From: Zasmidium citrigriseum
Lineage: Eukaryota > Ascomycota > Dothideomycetes > Mycosphaerellales > Mycosphaerellaceae
Length of the DNA: 64,000 nt
Reading direction: 5' to 3'
Assembly (NCBI GenBank): GCA_002786025.1
Contig: NHNW01000060.1
Location: 175,575-239,574, forward strand
Position numbers and translations under genes: made by a program. Positions 21,001 through 31,453 of the stretch are shown one piece after another (positions within the stretch are counted from its first letter, which is position 1; each line of letters starts with the position of its first letter). Below the pieces are notes generated by a model that worked only from the letters and a program-made list of their open reading frames with translations, searched no databases and had not been told where the DNA came from.

Positions 21001-21918
21001 GAGGAGCCGACCAGCACGTGGGAGTTCTACATGATTCGGCAGTCTCATCGTCGCCTCGGTGTCGGTCGTGCGGCCGAGTCAATTGTCCGAGCCCACGAGA
21101 TGCATCTCTACCGGGATGAATGCTTCCTCGTCGAAGAGTTCCGCGATCAAGGTACTCTTCTCGACCTGGTAAACATCGCCCGTCTGGAGAGCGGCAGTGG
21201 AGGCGGCATGGACGAGACACTCGCCATGTGGTTCACCGTCGAGCTCCTCCGCGTCACAGAAGCAATGCACTCAAGACAACTGATCCACGGAGACCTAAAA
21301 GGCGACAACGTCCTCGTCCGCTTCGACGACCCCGGCATGGAAACCGACTGGTCACCAACATACTTCCCCAGCGGCGCGCACGGCTGGTCCAGTAAAGGCA
21401 TCTGTCTCATCGACTTCGGTCGTGGCATCGACATGAAGCACTTCATCCCCAATGTGGCTTTCATCGCCGACTGGAAGACCTCCGAAGCCGACTGCGCCGA
21501 AATGCGCGAACTCCGTCCCTGGACCTACCAGATCGACTACCACGGCCTGGCAGGTATCATCCACAGCCTGCTCTTCGGGAAGTACATGGAGACCGTGGGC
21601 GAAAAGGGCGGCGCGACGCTTGGTCAAGGGGCCAGCAAGACGTATCGGATCCGGGAGAATTTCAAGAGGTATTGGCAGACGGAGATTTGGAGTGAGGTTT
21701 TCCACCTCTTGTTGAATCCTTTGGCGCATGTTGATGGGGAGGAGGGGAGGAAGATGCCTGTTGTTAGGGGGATGAGGAGTGTGAGGGAGAGGATGGAGGG
21801 GTGGCTTGAGGAGAATTGTGAGAGGGGGGTTGGGTTGAAGGGGATGATTTCGAGGATGGAGGGGGCTGTTAGGGAGAGGAAGAGGAAGAGTGCTAAGGCG
21901 TTGAGTCAGAGTCAGTGA
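18055..21918 (+). CDS. BUB1: Spindle-checkpoint kinase BUB1 with Mad3-like KEN boxes
   Basis: Two exons, 18055-19017 and 19093-21918, give 1262 residues. The acceptor at 19092 (TATGCAG) keeps the frame, whereas the nearer TTCAG at 19067 would give a stop. Order: KEN box at about 17-19 (GQKENIQAL); Mad3/Bub1 TPR region about 60-200 (DPLDVYDRYVKWTLDAFP, DPRYLKLWLHYIRL, AEEIYKMGI); second KEN (RKKENTVEP) at about 287; GLEBS Bub3-binding region (GRMEVVFVNLEAIYPEPG, EYSFEELRA) at about 355-390; acidic and coiled middle; kinase domain about 900-1180 with YTVKRELGAGTFAPVYL, catalytic loop HGDLKGDN at about 1051 and DFGRGID. Known role: kinetochore kinase that recruits Bub3/Mad1 and phosphorylates histone H2A. 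Having KEN boxes and an intact-looking kinase in one protein is the ancestral MadBub layout. Confidence 0.93.
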
Positions 21919-22860
21919 GAGTGAAGAGAGGGTTTTGTTTGGATGGCGTTTGTGGGTGGTGAGGGTTTTGTATAGTCGTCACTTTCGTATTTCTTTCGCT
22001 GCATGTGAGCTGTCAGACAAGCACTGTCCTGTTGAATTCATTCACTTGACTCCCGCTAAGCGACAAGGCAGGTGCTCGGGCCTCGAACCCGATTGCCGAA
22101 AAAGCACTTCCCGATGGGCTTGCCGTGGCGCTCACGCGAGTCGACAGACTTGGGCAGCACCAGGCATGCTCTAGGAGAGCGTGATGAGGGGTCAGGCTGG
22201 CTTGCTGGCTGCGACTCAGGTGATGGGCAGCGAATGATAGGCAGAGGGTCAGGAAGCGGAAGCTGCCACAGAAAGGAGTCGTCGGCGGATGCAGGTGATC
22301 GTGGCAAACTTGCGACACGGTGTCTTGTGCGAGTTGGAGGCGGTGGGTGGGTGTTAGCTCATGATGAATACCAAGCAATAGACCGCTTTTCAGATGTGAG
22401 GTTTCGATGAGTTGTAATTGTTATCGCTGCACGGCGGCAATAAGATCAAGAGCCTCTCACTCCCAGCGCAGTGGACGCGGCAATCGGGTCAGGCCGGCGG
22501 ACGGAGTCTAGCTGCATTGGACGGGGAATTTGGGGCGAGGTTTGACTTCGAGATTTCAGCAGCGCAGCTGTCGAGAGTCTGTCCATCACAATCCATGTCC
22601 CTAACCCCAACATCGCCAATCCCAAGCGGCTGCGCCTTCAGCTGCTGAACAAGAAAACACTCCATCAGCGCACCCGCGCCGCATCGTCCATCTCCACTCC
22701 ACCACCGCATTCGTAGCGACGCCGTCCATGAGATCCTCGGGAGACTAACCACCACCCGCCGATCCGTCAACTCCATCCACCAACACACGACCACCACCGC
22801 TGTACCAGTAGCTCTCGCCGTGGCTCCAATGCCGCCTCTAATAGCTTATCGGAAAATACT
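21919..22860. other. Intergenic region between BUB1 and the carrier
   Basis: 942 bp without a convincing gene; short frames on both strands lack domains. The last 250 bp are C/A-rich (CCACCACC, CATCTCC) and probably form the carrier promoter. Confidence 0.45.
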
Positions 22861-24052
22861 ATGAGCGCGCCTGATCACCCAAAGTCCGCGCCCTCTCCCA
22901 ACTCCGCCTCGCCCACCTCCGCCGACCCCATCAACGCCGTCCCCTCGAACATGGATCCGTCCTCATCACAGCCCACACCGCAGCCTTTCTTCGGCTTCCG
23001 ATCATGGGTGTCACAAGCCGTCGTGGCCTCTTTCCTGGCCGGTGGTGTGGCCGGTGCAGTGTCAAGAACAGTCGTCTCTCCACTAGAGAGATTGAAGATT
23101 CTGCTGCAGGTGCAGTCCACGGGACGGACTGAGTACAAGATGAGCGTGCCCAAGGCACTGGGCAAGATCTGGCGAGAAGAAGGCTTCAAGGGCATGATGG
23201 CTGGCAATGGCACCAATTGCGTGCGGATTGTCCCCTACAGCGCGGTGCAGTTTGGTAGCTACAATCTCTACAAACCAGTGAGTCGGTAGAAAGTGAGTTT
23301 AGCAGATGATGGCTGACACAGATATCCAAGTTCTTCGAGCCTTCGCCCGGAGAACCCCTCACACCTATCCGACGACTGTGTTGCGGCGCGATAGCTGGCA
23401 TCACCTCCGTCACGGCGACCTACCCTCTCGACATCGTCCGGACGCGCCTATCCATCCAGTCCGCATCATTTAGCGGTCTCTCCCGAGCAGAAGCCGAGAA
23501 GAAGCTCCCGGGCATGTTCCAGACTTTGATGCACATGTACAGGACGGAAGGAGGTATCTGGGCGCTCTACCGCGGAATCGTTCCGACCATTGCGGGCGTG
23601 GCTCCGTACGTGGGCCTGAACTTCATGGTGTACGAGAGCGTGCGGCAGTACTTCACTCCTGAGGGACAGCAGGCGCCGTCGTCGATAGGGAAGCTGTGTG
23701 CTGGTGCCATTTCGGGCGCTGTAGCGCAAACCATCACATATCCTTTGTAAGTCCAACCCCTGACAGTGCTAACCTCGCCTACGTCCACGCTGACGTGACA
23801 TACAGCGACGTCTTGCGAAGACGCTTTCAAGTCAACACCATGTCCGGCATGGGCTACAAATACAAATCCATCTTCGACGCCGTCAGCACCATTGTCGCAC
23901 AGGAGGGCATCGCGGGCATGTACAAGGGCCTGGTGCCCAATCTTCTCAAAGTCGCCCCCAGCATGGCCAGCAGCTGGCTCAGCTTCGAATTGACGCGAGA
24001 TTTCCTCGTGAATCTGAAACCGGAACCGGTTCCTAAGGATGAACCGCGATGA
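22861..24052 (+). CDS. Mitochondrial carrier, Ypr011c / SLC25A42-like
   Basis: Three exons, 22861-23277, 23322-23746 and 23806-24052, give 362 residues. A Pro/Ser-rich leader of about 45 residues precedes three carrier repeats: [36 protein letters not shown] and [16 protein letters not shown], each with the PX[DE]XX[KR] signature. [17 protein letters not shown] is characteristic of the branch with yeast Ypr011c (adenosine 5'-phosphosulfate/PAPS) and animal SLC25A42 (CoA). The substrate here cannot be chosen between these. Intron 1 is only 44 bp. The phase at each joint is supported by uninterrupted conserved motifs. The end VPKDEPR is short and charged. Confidence 0.9.
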
Positions 24053-25561
24053 GAATAGACACATGAGAGTGATGGAATGAAAGCTTCTTCACCTAACCTA
24101 GGCATCGATTTCCGAATTCGACCCTGTGCGAAATGCAGCAGGGGTATCGACCTCTCCTACTACCGATCCTCATTACACCGGCGCATTGGAACGGAATTGG
24201 GCACGCCTGGGAAATAAAACACCGCATGCATGGGGCGAACAAGCAAGTCAGCAAGCAAAGCTTCATGTCTTCAACAAACCTCTTTTTGGGAGCGTCGGCG
24301 TTTGTGTGTGTTTGATTTTGGAATGGGAGGCTAGAAAGAAGGAGGGGAAAGAGGGCTGCATAGCGCGCTTTTTTGTCTTGGATGCGCGGTTACAGGGTGG
24401 GAGGGTGCAATGTGATAGATGTATAGTTTATCAAACCTGGCATTTTGTTGTCTTCACTCTGCGATCTTCTAAGTCGATGTTGGTCAGGTGAGGGCTGTAG
24501 GAGAAAAGAGTACGTGAGGTGCCGAAAGTGAGGAATAGGGGCTGGGTGAGGTGAAGAAACTTCACATGCTGAAACTTAGCATGGGAAGTTGTCGATTTCG
24601 TCTGGCTGTGTGAAGTGAGGTAAGCTCACATGGAAATTGGCATGTGGGAATTGCTCACTTGGCCCACAGGACCGCAGATCTGGAAGGTGAGAGTGATGTG
24701 AGGCATGTTCACATGTGAAGATTTCACACCTCTCCCGCGGAAAGTCCTCTTCCATGGGATGTGAACTTTCGTGGGCCTTGATGTCATTGTCTCTATGTGT
24801 GAGAGACGCATTTACACATACATGCCGGAAGGATACATGTGGGGTATGGCTTGAGCAAAGCAAATAGACTTAGAGGGGATCCGTTGCCACAGAAGCGGTC
24901 TCACTTGGCCGAGAGGTGGAGGCAACATATGAAAATTGGCATGATTGGCCTCAAGGTCTCAGATCCAGGTGTTCTTATATCAGCATCGACGAAATGGAGT
25001 CAAAGTCAAAGTGTAGTAGAGTCAAGGGCAAGACAGAATCGAAGAGAGGAAACACTCACTATCTAGGAAGATGACAACTAGGAGATGAGAAGACCAGGGC
25101 CTAGAGTATATGTGCGATCTCATAGATCATTGTGCTTGGTGGGTTTCTAATGGAGTGTTGGGCCGTGGGGAGTTCGGTATGGTTGGCAAGTTGTTAAGGA
25201 AGTTGGCGTTGGTGGATGGTGGTGTGGAAGAAGAATCTCATCTAAGGACAGTATTCAAGGCAGCAGCAGCGCTCGAGATGCGGCATAAGAGCACTACCGG
25301 TAGCTCTGAAAATATGTAGATCGACTGGATGAGTCAACTTTCCGTGTTAGTGGCCCTTACTAGCTATCTGGTTTCTGAGAGGGCGTGCAGCATGTGAAGC
25401 TTGGCAGGGGATGAAATTGAACGTGATTGGGCCTCGACTCATATCACTCTCCTACAACAATGTCCAATCCGCGCTGAAATCTCCTGTTCTCATTACTGTA
25501 TTCTCATGTTGGTTTGATATTCCCAATAGCGATCGTGGGGAAGAAGAGAGTCGAAACCTTT
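24053..25561. other. Gene-poor 1.5 kb with CACATG/GTGAA-rich stretch
   Basis: No protein-like frame. From about 24,545 to 24,850 there is an unusual density of TTCAC/GTGAA and CACATG/CATGTG words. It includes a perfect 12-bp palindrome TTCACATGTGAA (about 24,708-24,719), a short hairpin GTGAAG-AAA-CTTCAC (about 24,551-24,565) and repeated AAATTGGCATG words (about 24,635 and 24,932). It could be a decayed repeat or a binding-site cluster. Nothing else is recognised up to the stop of the gene at 25,562. Confidence 0.4.
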
Positions 25562-27691
25562 CTACTTCTCAAAATCAAACGTATCCAGCGGCCGATACAC
25601 CTCTTCTTTCTTTGCAAACGTGAGCTTCTCAGCCAAGAGAGGTTGCACGCTCTCTTCGTCCAGACGTCCAGAGGCTCCGTAGCGGACCATTCGCCCCTCT
25701 GTCGCCTTGGCAAGGTCTTCTGCCCGGAGATTGGAGTTGCAATCGGCCAGTAAGGGTGCATCGAAGGCTTTGGCTATTTCGAGGGGGCTGAAGCTGACTG
25801 CTCGTCCGATCTTCCACCAACCCCAGTATGTTGGGAGGATGCACAGGATGCAGAAGAGCTCCACGGCAGTAGCGCCATAGAACCAGACGAGGTTGGTCTC
25901 GTAGGCGTTCCAGGTGCCGTGCTTGTAGCCTGACACGGTCTGTTGAATCGATTGGCCCGGGTCGAGGAGGTCGGTGAAATTCTCGGTAGATCCCTTCTTC
26001 AGTCTCCTCCAATCTTCGAGCGCGTGTATACTGCTTCGGAACATCATGCGGTTTAGCTGGTCCAAGAGGTCCTCGAATGGGTCGCTGCACGAGTCGCACT
26101 GGTCCCCACGCCCGTGCCCCAGAATGATTGCTGGATTACCACTTATCGTGTTGTGCCGCTTGGGACTATTGTATGGTCTGTTCTCCCAGAACTGACGGAT
26201 GATGTTTGGAAACAGGGCGGCTGGAAAGCCCGCCAGTGTAGAGTTGGTCCAACTAACCCCATAGTCTTTTTGTGGATCGTATAGATTCAGCGTGTTGTTG
26301 GCTGCACGAACGATCGGTACGTATGCGACGGATTGCGGCAGCGTAATTGTGCTGTTCATGAAGGCTTTCGAGTCCTTGATCTCCGTAGTGTTGGTGATGA
26401 CCAGTTCATATTGCCCTATTGCAGATTCCAGCACACAAGATGTATAATTTGCGACCCCGGAACAGGTGTCCTCGTCGTCGATGGAAGTTGAGAAGGCTGT
26501 GACGTTCACATACTCCTTGTCTTCAAGGGTCCAAGCAACGTTTGTGTAAAATGCATGCTTGTAAGGGACATCGAACGGCCCGTAAAAGCCTTTCAGCCAA
26601 TCCGCACCACTGACCGGCCATGCGTCTGGCTTTGTGCTTGTGAAATTAACGGGTGGTGAGAGGTATTCGCAGCTTTTGATAGAGAATGCCGGTGCTTGAA
26701 CGACGGCCCGACACGATTCGGTACAGCCCGTGGTTTTAGCGATTATGGTTGCATTGAGCACGTGGTCTCGCAATGGGCCAAATTGGAATCCAGGGGCCGC
26801 CCCGATCGGGTCTTCAGCAGGCAATGTCGTCTGCCATCCCGGCAAGGCAGAGGGACGGAAAGAGCCAGTGTAGCCTGACGGCAGCTCGGAGGGGAAGTCG
26901 AACATGAGAGAAACCGCGGTAGCCTCATTCTCGGGAATCGGTACGGAAACTACCTTCGTGGACTGCTGCAATAGAGGTCCGTCGATGGCAACGAAGGTCG
27001 AGACCATGCAGGCTATTGCAAACAAGTTCGTGCGTCTCCCAGCGGTTAAAGCGCTCCAGATGTTGATTCCCACGTCCCAGTCGCGGTGCAAGGCAGCCAG
27101 CGAGATACCTGCAAGAAGGACAGTCAGAGGTACATCACATTTAAGCCGAGAAATGCTCGCCTTTCTCTCGCAAAGCGCCACTCCACCAGGCAATGGCAAC
27201 GCCTTGTAGGGAAGCAAATCGCATGGACTGATTGGCAATAGCTGTGAACACAGCCAGATATGCCGCAGGTTGATATTGCCATGTTGCCGGCTTCGTGTCA
27301 GAGACCAGAAGAATGGCAAGACTAGCGAATATGCTCCCCATGGCGAGCACAATACATCCTGTTCACATCGTCAAGGTTGGAAGAATTGGCATTGGCACCT
27401 TCACGTACCGAACCCAAGGAGCGGCCCGTATCTCTTCCATGTCGTGTGCCACTGAGTTTTTGGCTCTATCTTCCTGCGCCCCGTCACGCGATTCCACAAC
27501 GAGATGACGGGACCGAAGATCCTTCGTTGCTTGACAGGACCGCTCGCCGCTTCCAGTTCGGCGTCATCTTTTTCGTTTGGACTGACAGCTGGAAGTGATG
27601 CCGACGATGTTCTCACCAAAGAAGACTCGTTTGGCCTCACTCGTTCTGATGGCGCTTCTTGAGCTGCAGGCACGGCTGCGCTAGGATCCAT
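25562..27691 (-). CDS. DUF3176-type fungal integral membrane protein
   Basis: Three exons, 27691-27409, 27358-27161 and 27108-25562, give 675 residues starting MDPSAAVPAAQ. After a polar N-terminus come two hydrophobic segments (LLGFGCIVLAMGSIFASLAI and the region of TAIANQSMRFASLQGVAIAWW). Then follow the family motif LHRDWDVGINIWSALTAGRR with a third membrane segment (NLFAIACMVSTFVAIDGPLLQ), a long probably extracellular domain with many N-glycosylation sequons (NATI, NFTS, NVTA, NYTS, NTTE, NSTI) and cysteines, a final membrane segment (VELFCILCILPTYWGWW), and a cytosolic tail ending PLDTFDFEK. The family is widespread in Pezizomycotina with unknown function. Intron 2 (27160-27109) appears to use a GC donor (AAAG/GCGAGC). 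The longest unspliced frame (from 27352) misreads the N-terminus. Confidence 0.75.
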
Positions 27692-28607
27692 GGTTTGAGG
27701 TTGTGCAATTGAGGGTTCGTGATGACACCGCTGCGTGCAAGAGGCACCTCCAGCGGCACTAGAGTCCGTAGATTGAGTGTAGTTGGCAAAATGGGATGGC
27801 ACTGCTGCGTCCAGGAAGAGAACATATACCCTCGCGAGAGGTCGAAAAGATCGTTGCCTCAAGGCCTGAACACACTGGTCTTGTGCCCAATCACGGTTGG
27901 TAGCAGCACAAGAAGAAGGCATTGAACACAAGTGACCTGTTGAGGAGGTCGCCCCGAGTTACCGCGCATTGTTCTTGAAAGCCAGTTGGTACTACTGAAG
28001 CCTTTGCAAGAAAGCTTCCGGCGTGTCACCAGCCATGGAGGTGCGGCAAAGCTGCAGCACGAAGACACGCCTTCCGCCCCCAGTGCAACTCAAATTCGTC
28101 CGGTTCGAGTGCTGCCTCGCTCTGTTTCGAACATTCAAACAGCTGTCAGCCTTTGCGAAACACAGCTCAAGTGCAACCAGCCATACTCACCGGTCCATTG
28201 AGATACACACCTCAGCCTTTGCAATACAGCACCCTGGTGTGAACATACTACTGACCGGTCAAGTCAAGCATGTTGCAAGTATTTGTCAAGCCCGAAGACT
28301 TACCTGCGAGGCCGTACAACGGAGGCGAAACGACAGAGTCTTCGGCACTAGCTCGCATGAATCGACCATCGGATCTGGCCTCTGTGAATATCTGCGCGCA
28401 TCGTATCGAGGAGCGGGTTGTGCGATGGTCTTGATCTCAAAGAAGCTCGAATCGAAATGCTCGCTGGATGTCTGAGATCGTATACCAACATGACATAGCA
28501 TGCCATTCCTGTCGTTGAGATGAGTTGCCTCTCCACCCGCCTGACGCCTCGCTGTGCAAACAGAATCCACACCCCATCATGTATCACATCACATTTCCCC
28601 TCTTCAC
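27692..28607. other. Intergenic region
   Basis: 916 bp between the DUF3176 gene (5' end) and ERV1 (3' end), both on the minus strand. Frames such as 28,023-28,475 look like noise. It presumably holds the DUF3176 promoter. No RNA gene or repeat is recognised. Confidence 0.4.
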
Positions 28608-29192
28608 TCAATCGCAACTGCCATCCTTCCATCCTGTTCTCCACCTCTCCTCCCATTTATTACAATCAAACTCTTTCTTGCCCAACTTAATATTCACCGC
28701 ATTATGCGCCTCACACATCCACCGTCCGAACTCTTCCCGATTGCTCACTCTTGGTTCATTACCATCCTTCATCCAAGCCCTGAAATCGTCCGCGCAGACC
28801 CAGCAAGGGTACATCTTTCCAAACAGCCCAAGGAATTGTTTCGTCTCGGATTGTTGCTGAAAGGAGGGCTTCTCGGGATAGTTGGCGGTCATGGTATGGA
28901 GGAGCGTCCAGGTCGAGCGGCCGAGTTCTTCGACGTCGGGAGGACATTGCGCAGGAGCTTTAGGTGTTGATTTGACGGCTTGTCCCATCATCGTTTTCCA
29001 CGCGGCCGAGGAGGTGCAGGTTCGGCATCTTCATATCATCAATCAGCATATCCTCCATCAATTTCATGATAATGTTGCATACGGCTTCCCATCCGGGCCC
29101 AGCACCACACCCTTCGGCAACGGCTTCCCATCATCGCCCTGCTGCGCCGATGAAGCCTCCTTCTGGAAATCAGGAAACGTCGCGCCAGCCAT
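28608..29192 (-). CDS. ERV1: FAD-linked sulfhydryl oxidase Erv1/ALR, mitochondrial intermembrane space
   Basis: Two exons, 29192-29083 and 29028-28608, give 176 residues. Joining them restores KGVVLGPDGKP-CRTC-TSS, the shuttle disulfide CRTC at 38-41 typical of Erv1. The core has CPPDVEELGRSTWTLLHTM, the catalytic CxxC in YPCWVC (112-115) with ADDFRAW after it, and the structural pair in CEAHNAVNIKLGKKEFDC, ending EERWRTGWKDGSCD. Erv1 reoxidises Mia40 in the disulfide relay that imports small Cys-rich proteins and passes electrons to cytochrome c or oxygen. The intron acceptor is AAG rather than YAG, but frame and motif support it. The start at 29192 (MAGATFPDF) is chosen by position; in-frame ATGs at 29252 and 29273 are possible. 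Head-to-head with HEM4. Confidence 0.9.
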
Positions 29193-29487
29193 ACTCTCAA
29201 CCGCACAAAGGAAAGTCGACAGGATGGGGAATTCAATCTGGGTGACGGGCATCTCTCGCCATCGCCAGACCACTCGCCTGACAAATCCGAGCGTGCCTGA
29301 GGTTGCGGCCGTGCTTCTGCCGCCCCGGATTCGAAGCGTGAAGTGAATTCGGACGCGATTTAGACTTTCTTGGGTCGGGTAGTGGGTCCCGCGTGGTCTT
29401 GGCGGGGACGTCCTTTCTTCAAGTCGTTCTTTACTTCTTCCACTTCAATCAAACAAAGACATAGATGAGGAAAACAACAGAACGAGA
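29193..29487. promoter_or_regulatory. Bidirectional promoter region ERV1 / HEM4
   Basis: The two start codons diverge and are 295 bp apart, so both promoters must share this stretch. The part before HEM4 (29,400-29,487) is C/T-rich and then A-rich. No specific binding site is claimed. Confidence 0.5.
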
Positions 29488-30480
29488 ATGGACGGCATAA
29501 CAGCAAGCCTCAAGGACCTCCAAATCGACCAGATTCCGGTATATCTTCTCAAGACAAAATCTTCGCCTTCGGACACCTACGAAGACTACTTCACGCAACT
29601 CGACAATGGAAAATACAAACCCTTATTCGTGCCCGTGCTGGAGCACATGTTCCGCGACGACACTCTGAGGAAACTTCGACTATCAGCAGAACGCTTCGCT
29701 TTCGCCGGCGGAAGTGAAGCGACAGCTCGACAGAAAGCCACCAATAACCCCGCCAAGCGTTATGGCGGCATCATCTTCACTTCGCAGAGAGCTGTGGATG
29801 CATTCGCAACTGTGGTGATGAAGCTCAATCCGGACAAATGGGAGATGCTGTTTGATAAAGATATGCCGATGTATGTGGTCGGGCCTGCGACGGCGAAGAG
29901 CGTCAAGTCTTTGGGATTGCCGTGTCCGGTTGTGGGCGAAGAGACGGGGAATGGGGAGGCGTTGGCGAAGTTCATTCTGGACTGGCATAAGACTTTGTCG
30001 AGGGATGTGACGTGTTTGAATGGGAGGAAACTGCCTCTTTTGTTTCTTGTGGGCGAGCAGCGGAGAGATGTCATTCCTAAGACGTTGCAGTCGGATGAGC
30101 TTGCGGAAGGCGATCAGATTCCCGTGCAGGAACTGGTGGTGTATGAGACGGGGGAGATGGCGACTTTCGAAGAGGACTTCACGGAACTGTTGAAGGAGGC
30201 AAAGGCGGCGAAGTTGAAGGAGCAGTGGGCGGTGGTCTTCAGTCCTCAGGGTTGCGAAGCCATGCTGAGTGCTTTGGGCTGGCTTGATGAGAAGGGTGGC
30301 CAGTACAGCGCTGGCAGAAGAGAGATCATGTCTGGACCGCTCTCAATTCGCATCGCCACAATCGGACCTACAACACGAGAATTCCTCACAACACAATTCG
30401 GCTTCGAACCTGACGTCTGCGCAGAGAAGCCAAGCCCAGAGGGCCTGGGAGAAGGCATTGCAAAATTCAAAAGTACGTGA
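29488..30480 (+). CDS. HEM4: Uroporphyrinogen-III synthase
   Basis: 330 residues in one frame. The enzyme cyclises hydroxymethylbilane with inversion of ring D to uroporphyrinogen III, the branch point to heme and siroheme, in the cytosol. Sequence is poorly conserved in this family, but the typical blocks are present: an N-terminal PVYLLKTKSSPSDTYEDYF with KPLFVPVLEHMF; YGGIIFTSQRAVDAF at about 92; YVVGPATAKSVKSLG at about 130; LLFLVGEQRRDVIPKTL at about 185; ELVVYETGEM at about 213; WAVVFSPQGCEAML at about 247; and the C-terminal IATIGPTTREFLTTQFGFEP followed by KPSPEGLGEGI. The frame ends at KFKST; a GTACGT just before the stop could be a donor for a small last exon that I cannot place. 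Confidence 0.88.
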   Translation: MDGITASLKDLQIDQIPVYLLKTKSSPSDTYEDYFTQLDNGKYKPLFVPVLEHMFRDDTLRKLRLSAERFAFAGGSEATARQKATNNPAKRYGGIIFTSQRAVDAFATVVMKLNPDKWEMLFDKDMPMYVVGPATAKSVKSLGLPCPVVGEETGNGEALAKFILDWHKTLSRDVTCLNGRKLPLLFLVGEQRRDVIPKTLQSDELAEGDQIPVQELVVYETGEMATFEEDFTELLKEAKAAKLKEQWAVVFSPQGCEAMLSALGWLDEKGGQYSAGRREIMSGPLSIRIATIGPTTREFLTTQFGFEPDVCAEKPSPEGLGEGIAKFKST

Positions 30481-30887
30481 TTAGCAAACGTTGAAAGATA
30501 CCCATGAAAGCATTCGTTCATTAAAGCTTTTCGAAGGTGCTGTCAAGTCGCCTCATCTTTGAGAGATGCTCTGTTAACAGCCTTCGCGATCTTCATTTCA
30601 TCATCTCCGTCTCTCAATGCTCCCATGCCGAAGCCTAGCTGTGATCGAATGGCATCGTGTGCTTTGCGCTGATCGAGTGCTGCTGTGCCAGCGCGTACTG
30701 AACGCATTCATATCATTCCATCTCTGATGATAGGCGTTTGGTATGCTCGACTGCTTAGCCAGTCGGCACAGCAGTATTTCCGCTCTGGCTGATTTCATAA
30801 TCTTGCTGGTCATAGTCGCCTCGGCTTGTCGGCGCAGAAGGTCCAGTCTTCCGTCGCTCCTAAAACCTCGTGAAGCCTTCGCACCTC
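30481..30887. other. Convergent intergenic region
   Basis: 3' regions of HEM4 and of the small conserved gene ending at 30,888. A 103-codon minus-strand frame here (30,601-30,912) has no protein-like features and overlaps the end of the neighbour. Confidence 0.4.
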
Positions 30888-31229
30888 TCACCGCGCCTCC
30901 AACCCCTTCCAAGGATCCTCAATAAAACTCGGCAAGAAATACGCCACATCGCCCCTCTCATTCCTCACACCCTGCCTCAGCGCCTCCAGACTCGGCTTCT
31001 CGCCACCACCAACTTCCGAAACTTTCTCATCTCCGGTTTTCACATTCTTGCTCTCCCTGACAGGAATATTATTCGCGCCCGTTGCTCCCGTCGACTTGCC
31101 GATATCTGGATCCACGAAGCCTTCGTTGGTATTGTACTTTCGCTTTTTGTTGGGTTGTGTGCCGAAGCCGGAGAAGCCCATCGCGGCTGCGAGGGCGGGG
31201 TCGATTTCGAAATCGGTGGAGTCCGCCAT
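30888..31229 (-). CDS. Small conserved fungal protein (unknown function)
   Basis: 113 residues, MADSTDFEIDPALAAAMG as start, then FSGFGTQPNKKRKYN, DIGKSTGATGANNIPVRES, and the C-terminal SLEALRQGVRNERGDVAYF, LPSFIEDPWKGLE. The motif order (DPALAAAMGFSGFG with a KKRKY basic patch, then FIEDPWKGL) is one I associate with an uncharacterised Pezizomycotina family, without a known role. KKRKYN could be a nuclear localisation signal. The upstream in-frame ATG at 31,403 would add a low-complexity leader, so 31,229 is preferred. It is head-to-head with the next gene, with 224 bp between starts. Confidence 0.72.
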   Translation of the reverse strand: MADSTDFEIDPALAAAMGFSGFGTQPNKKRKYNTNEGFVDPDIGKSTGATGANNIPVRESKNVKTGDEKVSEVGGGEKPSLEALRQGVRNERGDVAYFLPSFIEDPWKGLEAR

Positions 31230-31453
31230 TTTTGATTTTGGTTGGGGTTGTGTTTGGCGGGAAGGAGAGATGGTTTGGAGTGAAGTGAAGAGCGACTGAT
31301 GGGGCGGAGGCGGCTCCAGCCAATCAGAGACGATCATGCACACATGCAGTTGGCAGTGTTGATGTACATTGACATGTGCTGTGCCTCTCTGGCTTGGAAG
31401 CAACGGTCCTCGACTTTCAATTTACAGCTTCTCACGGAAGCCATATATCAAGC

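Noticed and set aside
24126..24491. 121-codon frame after the second carrier
   Set aside because: No protein-like pattern, no start context, lies in the carrier's trailer region.
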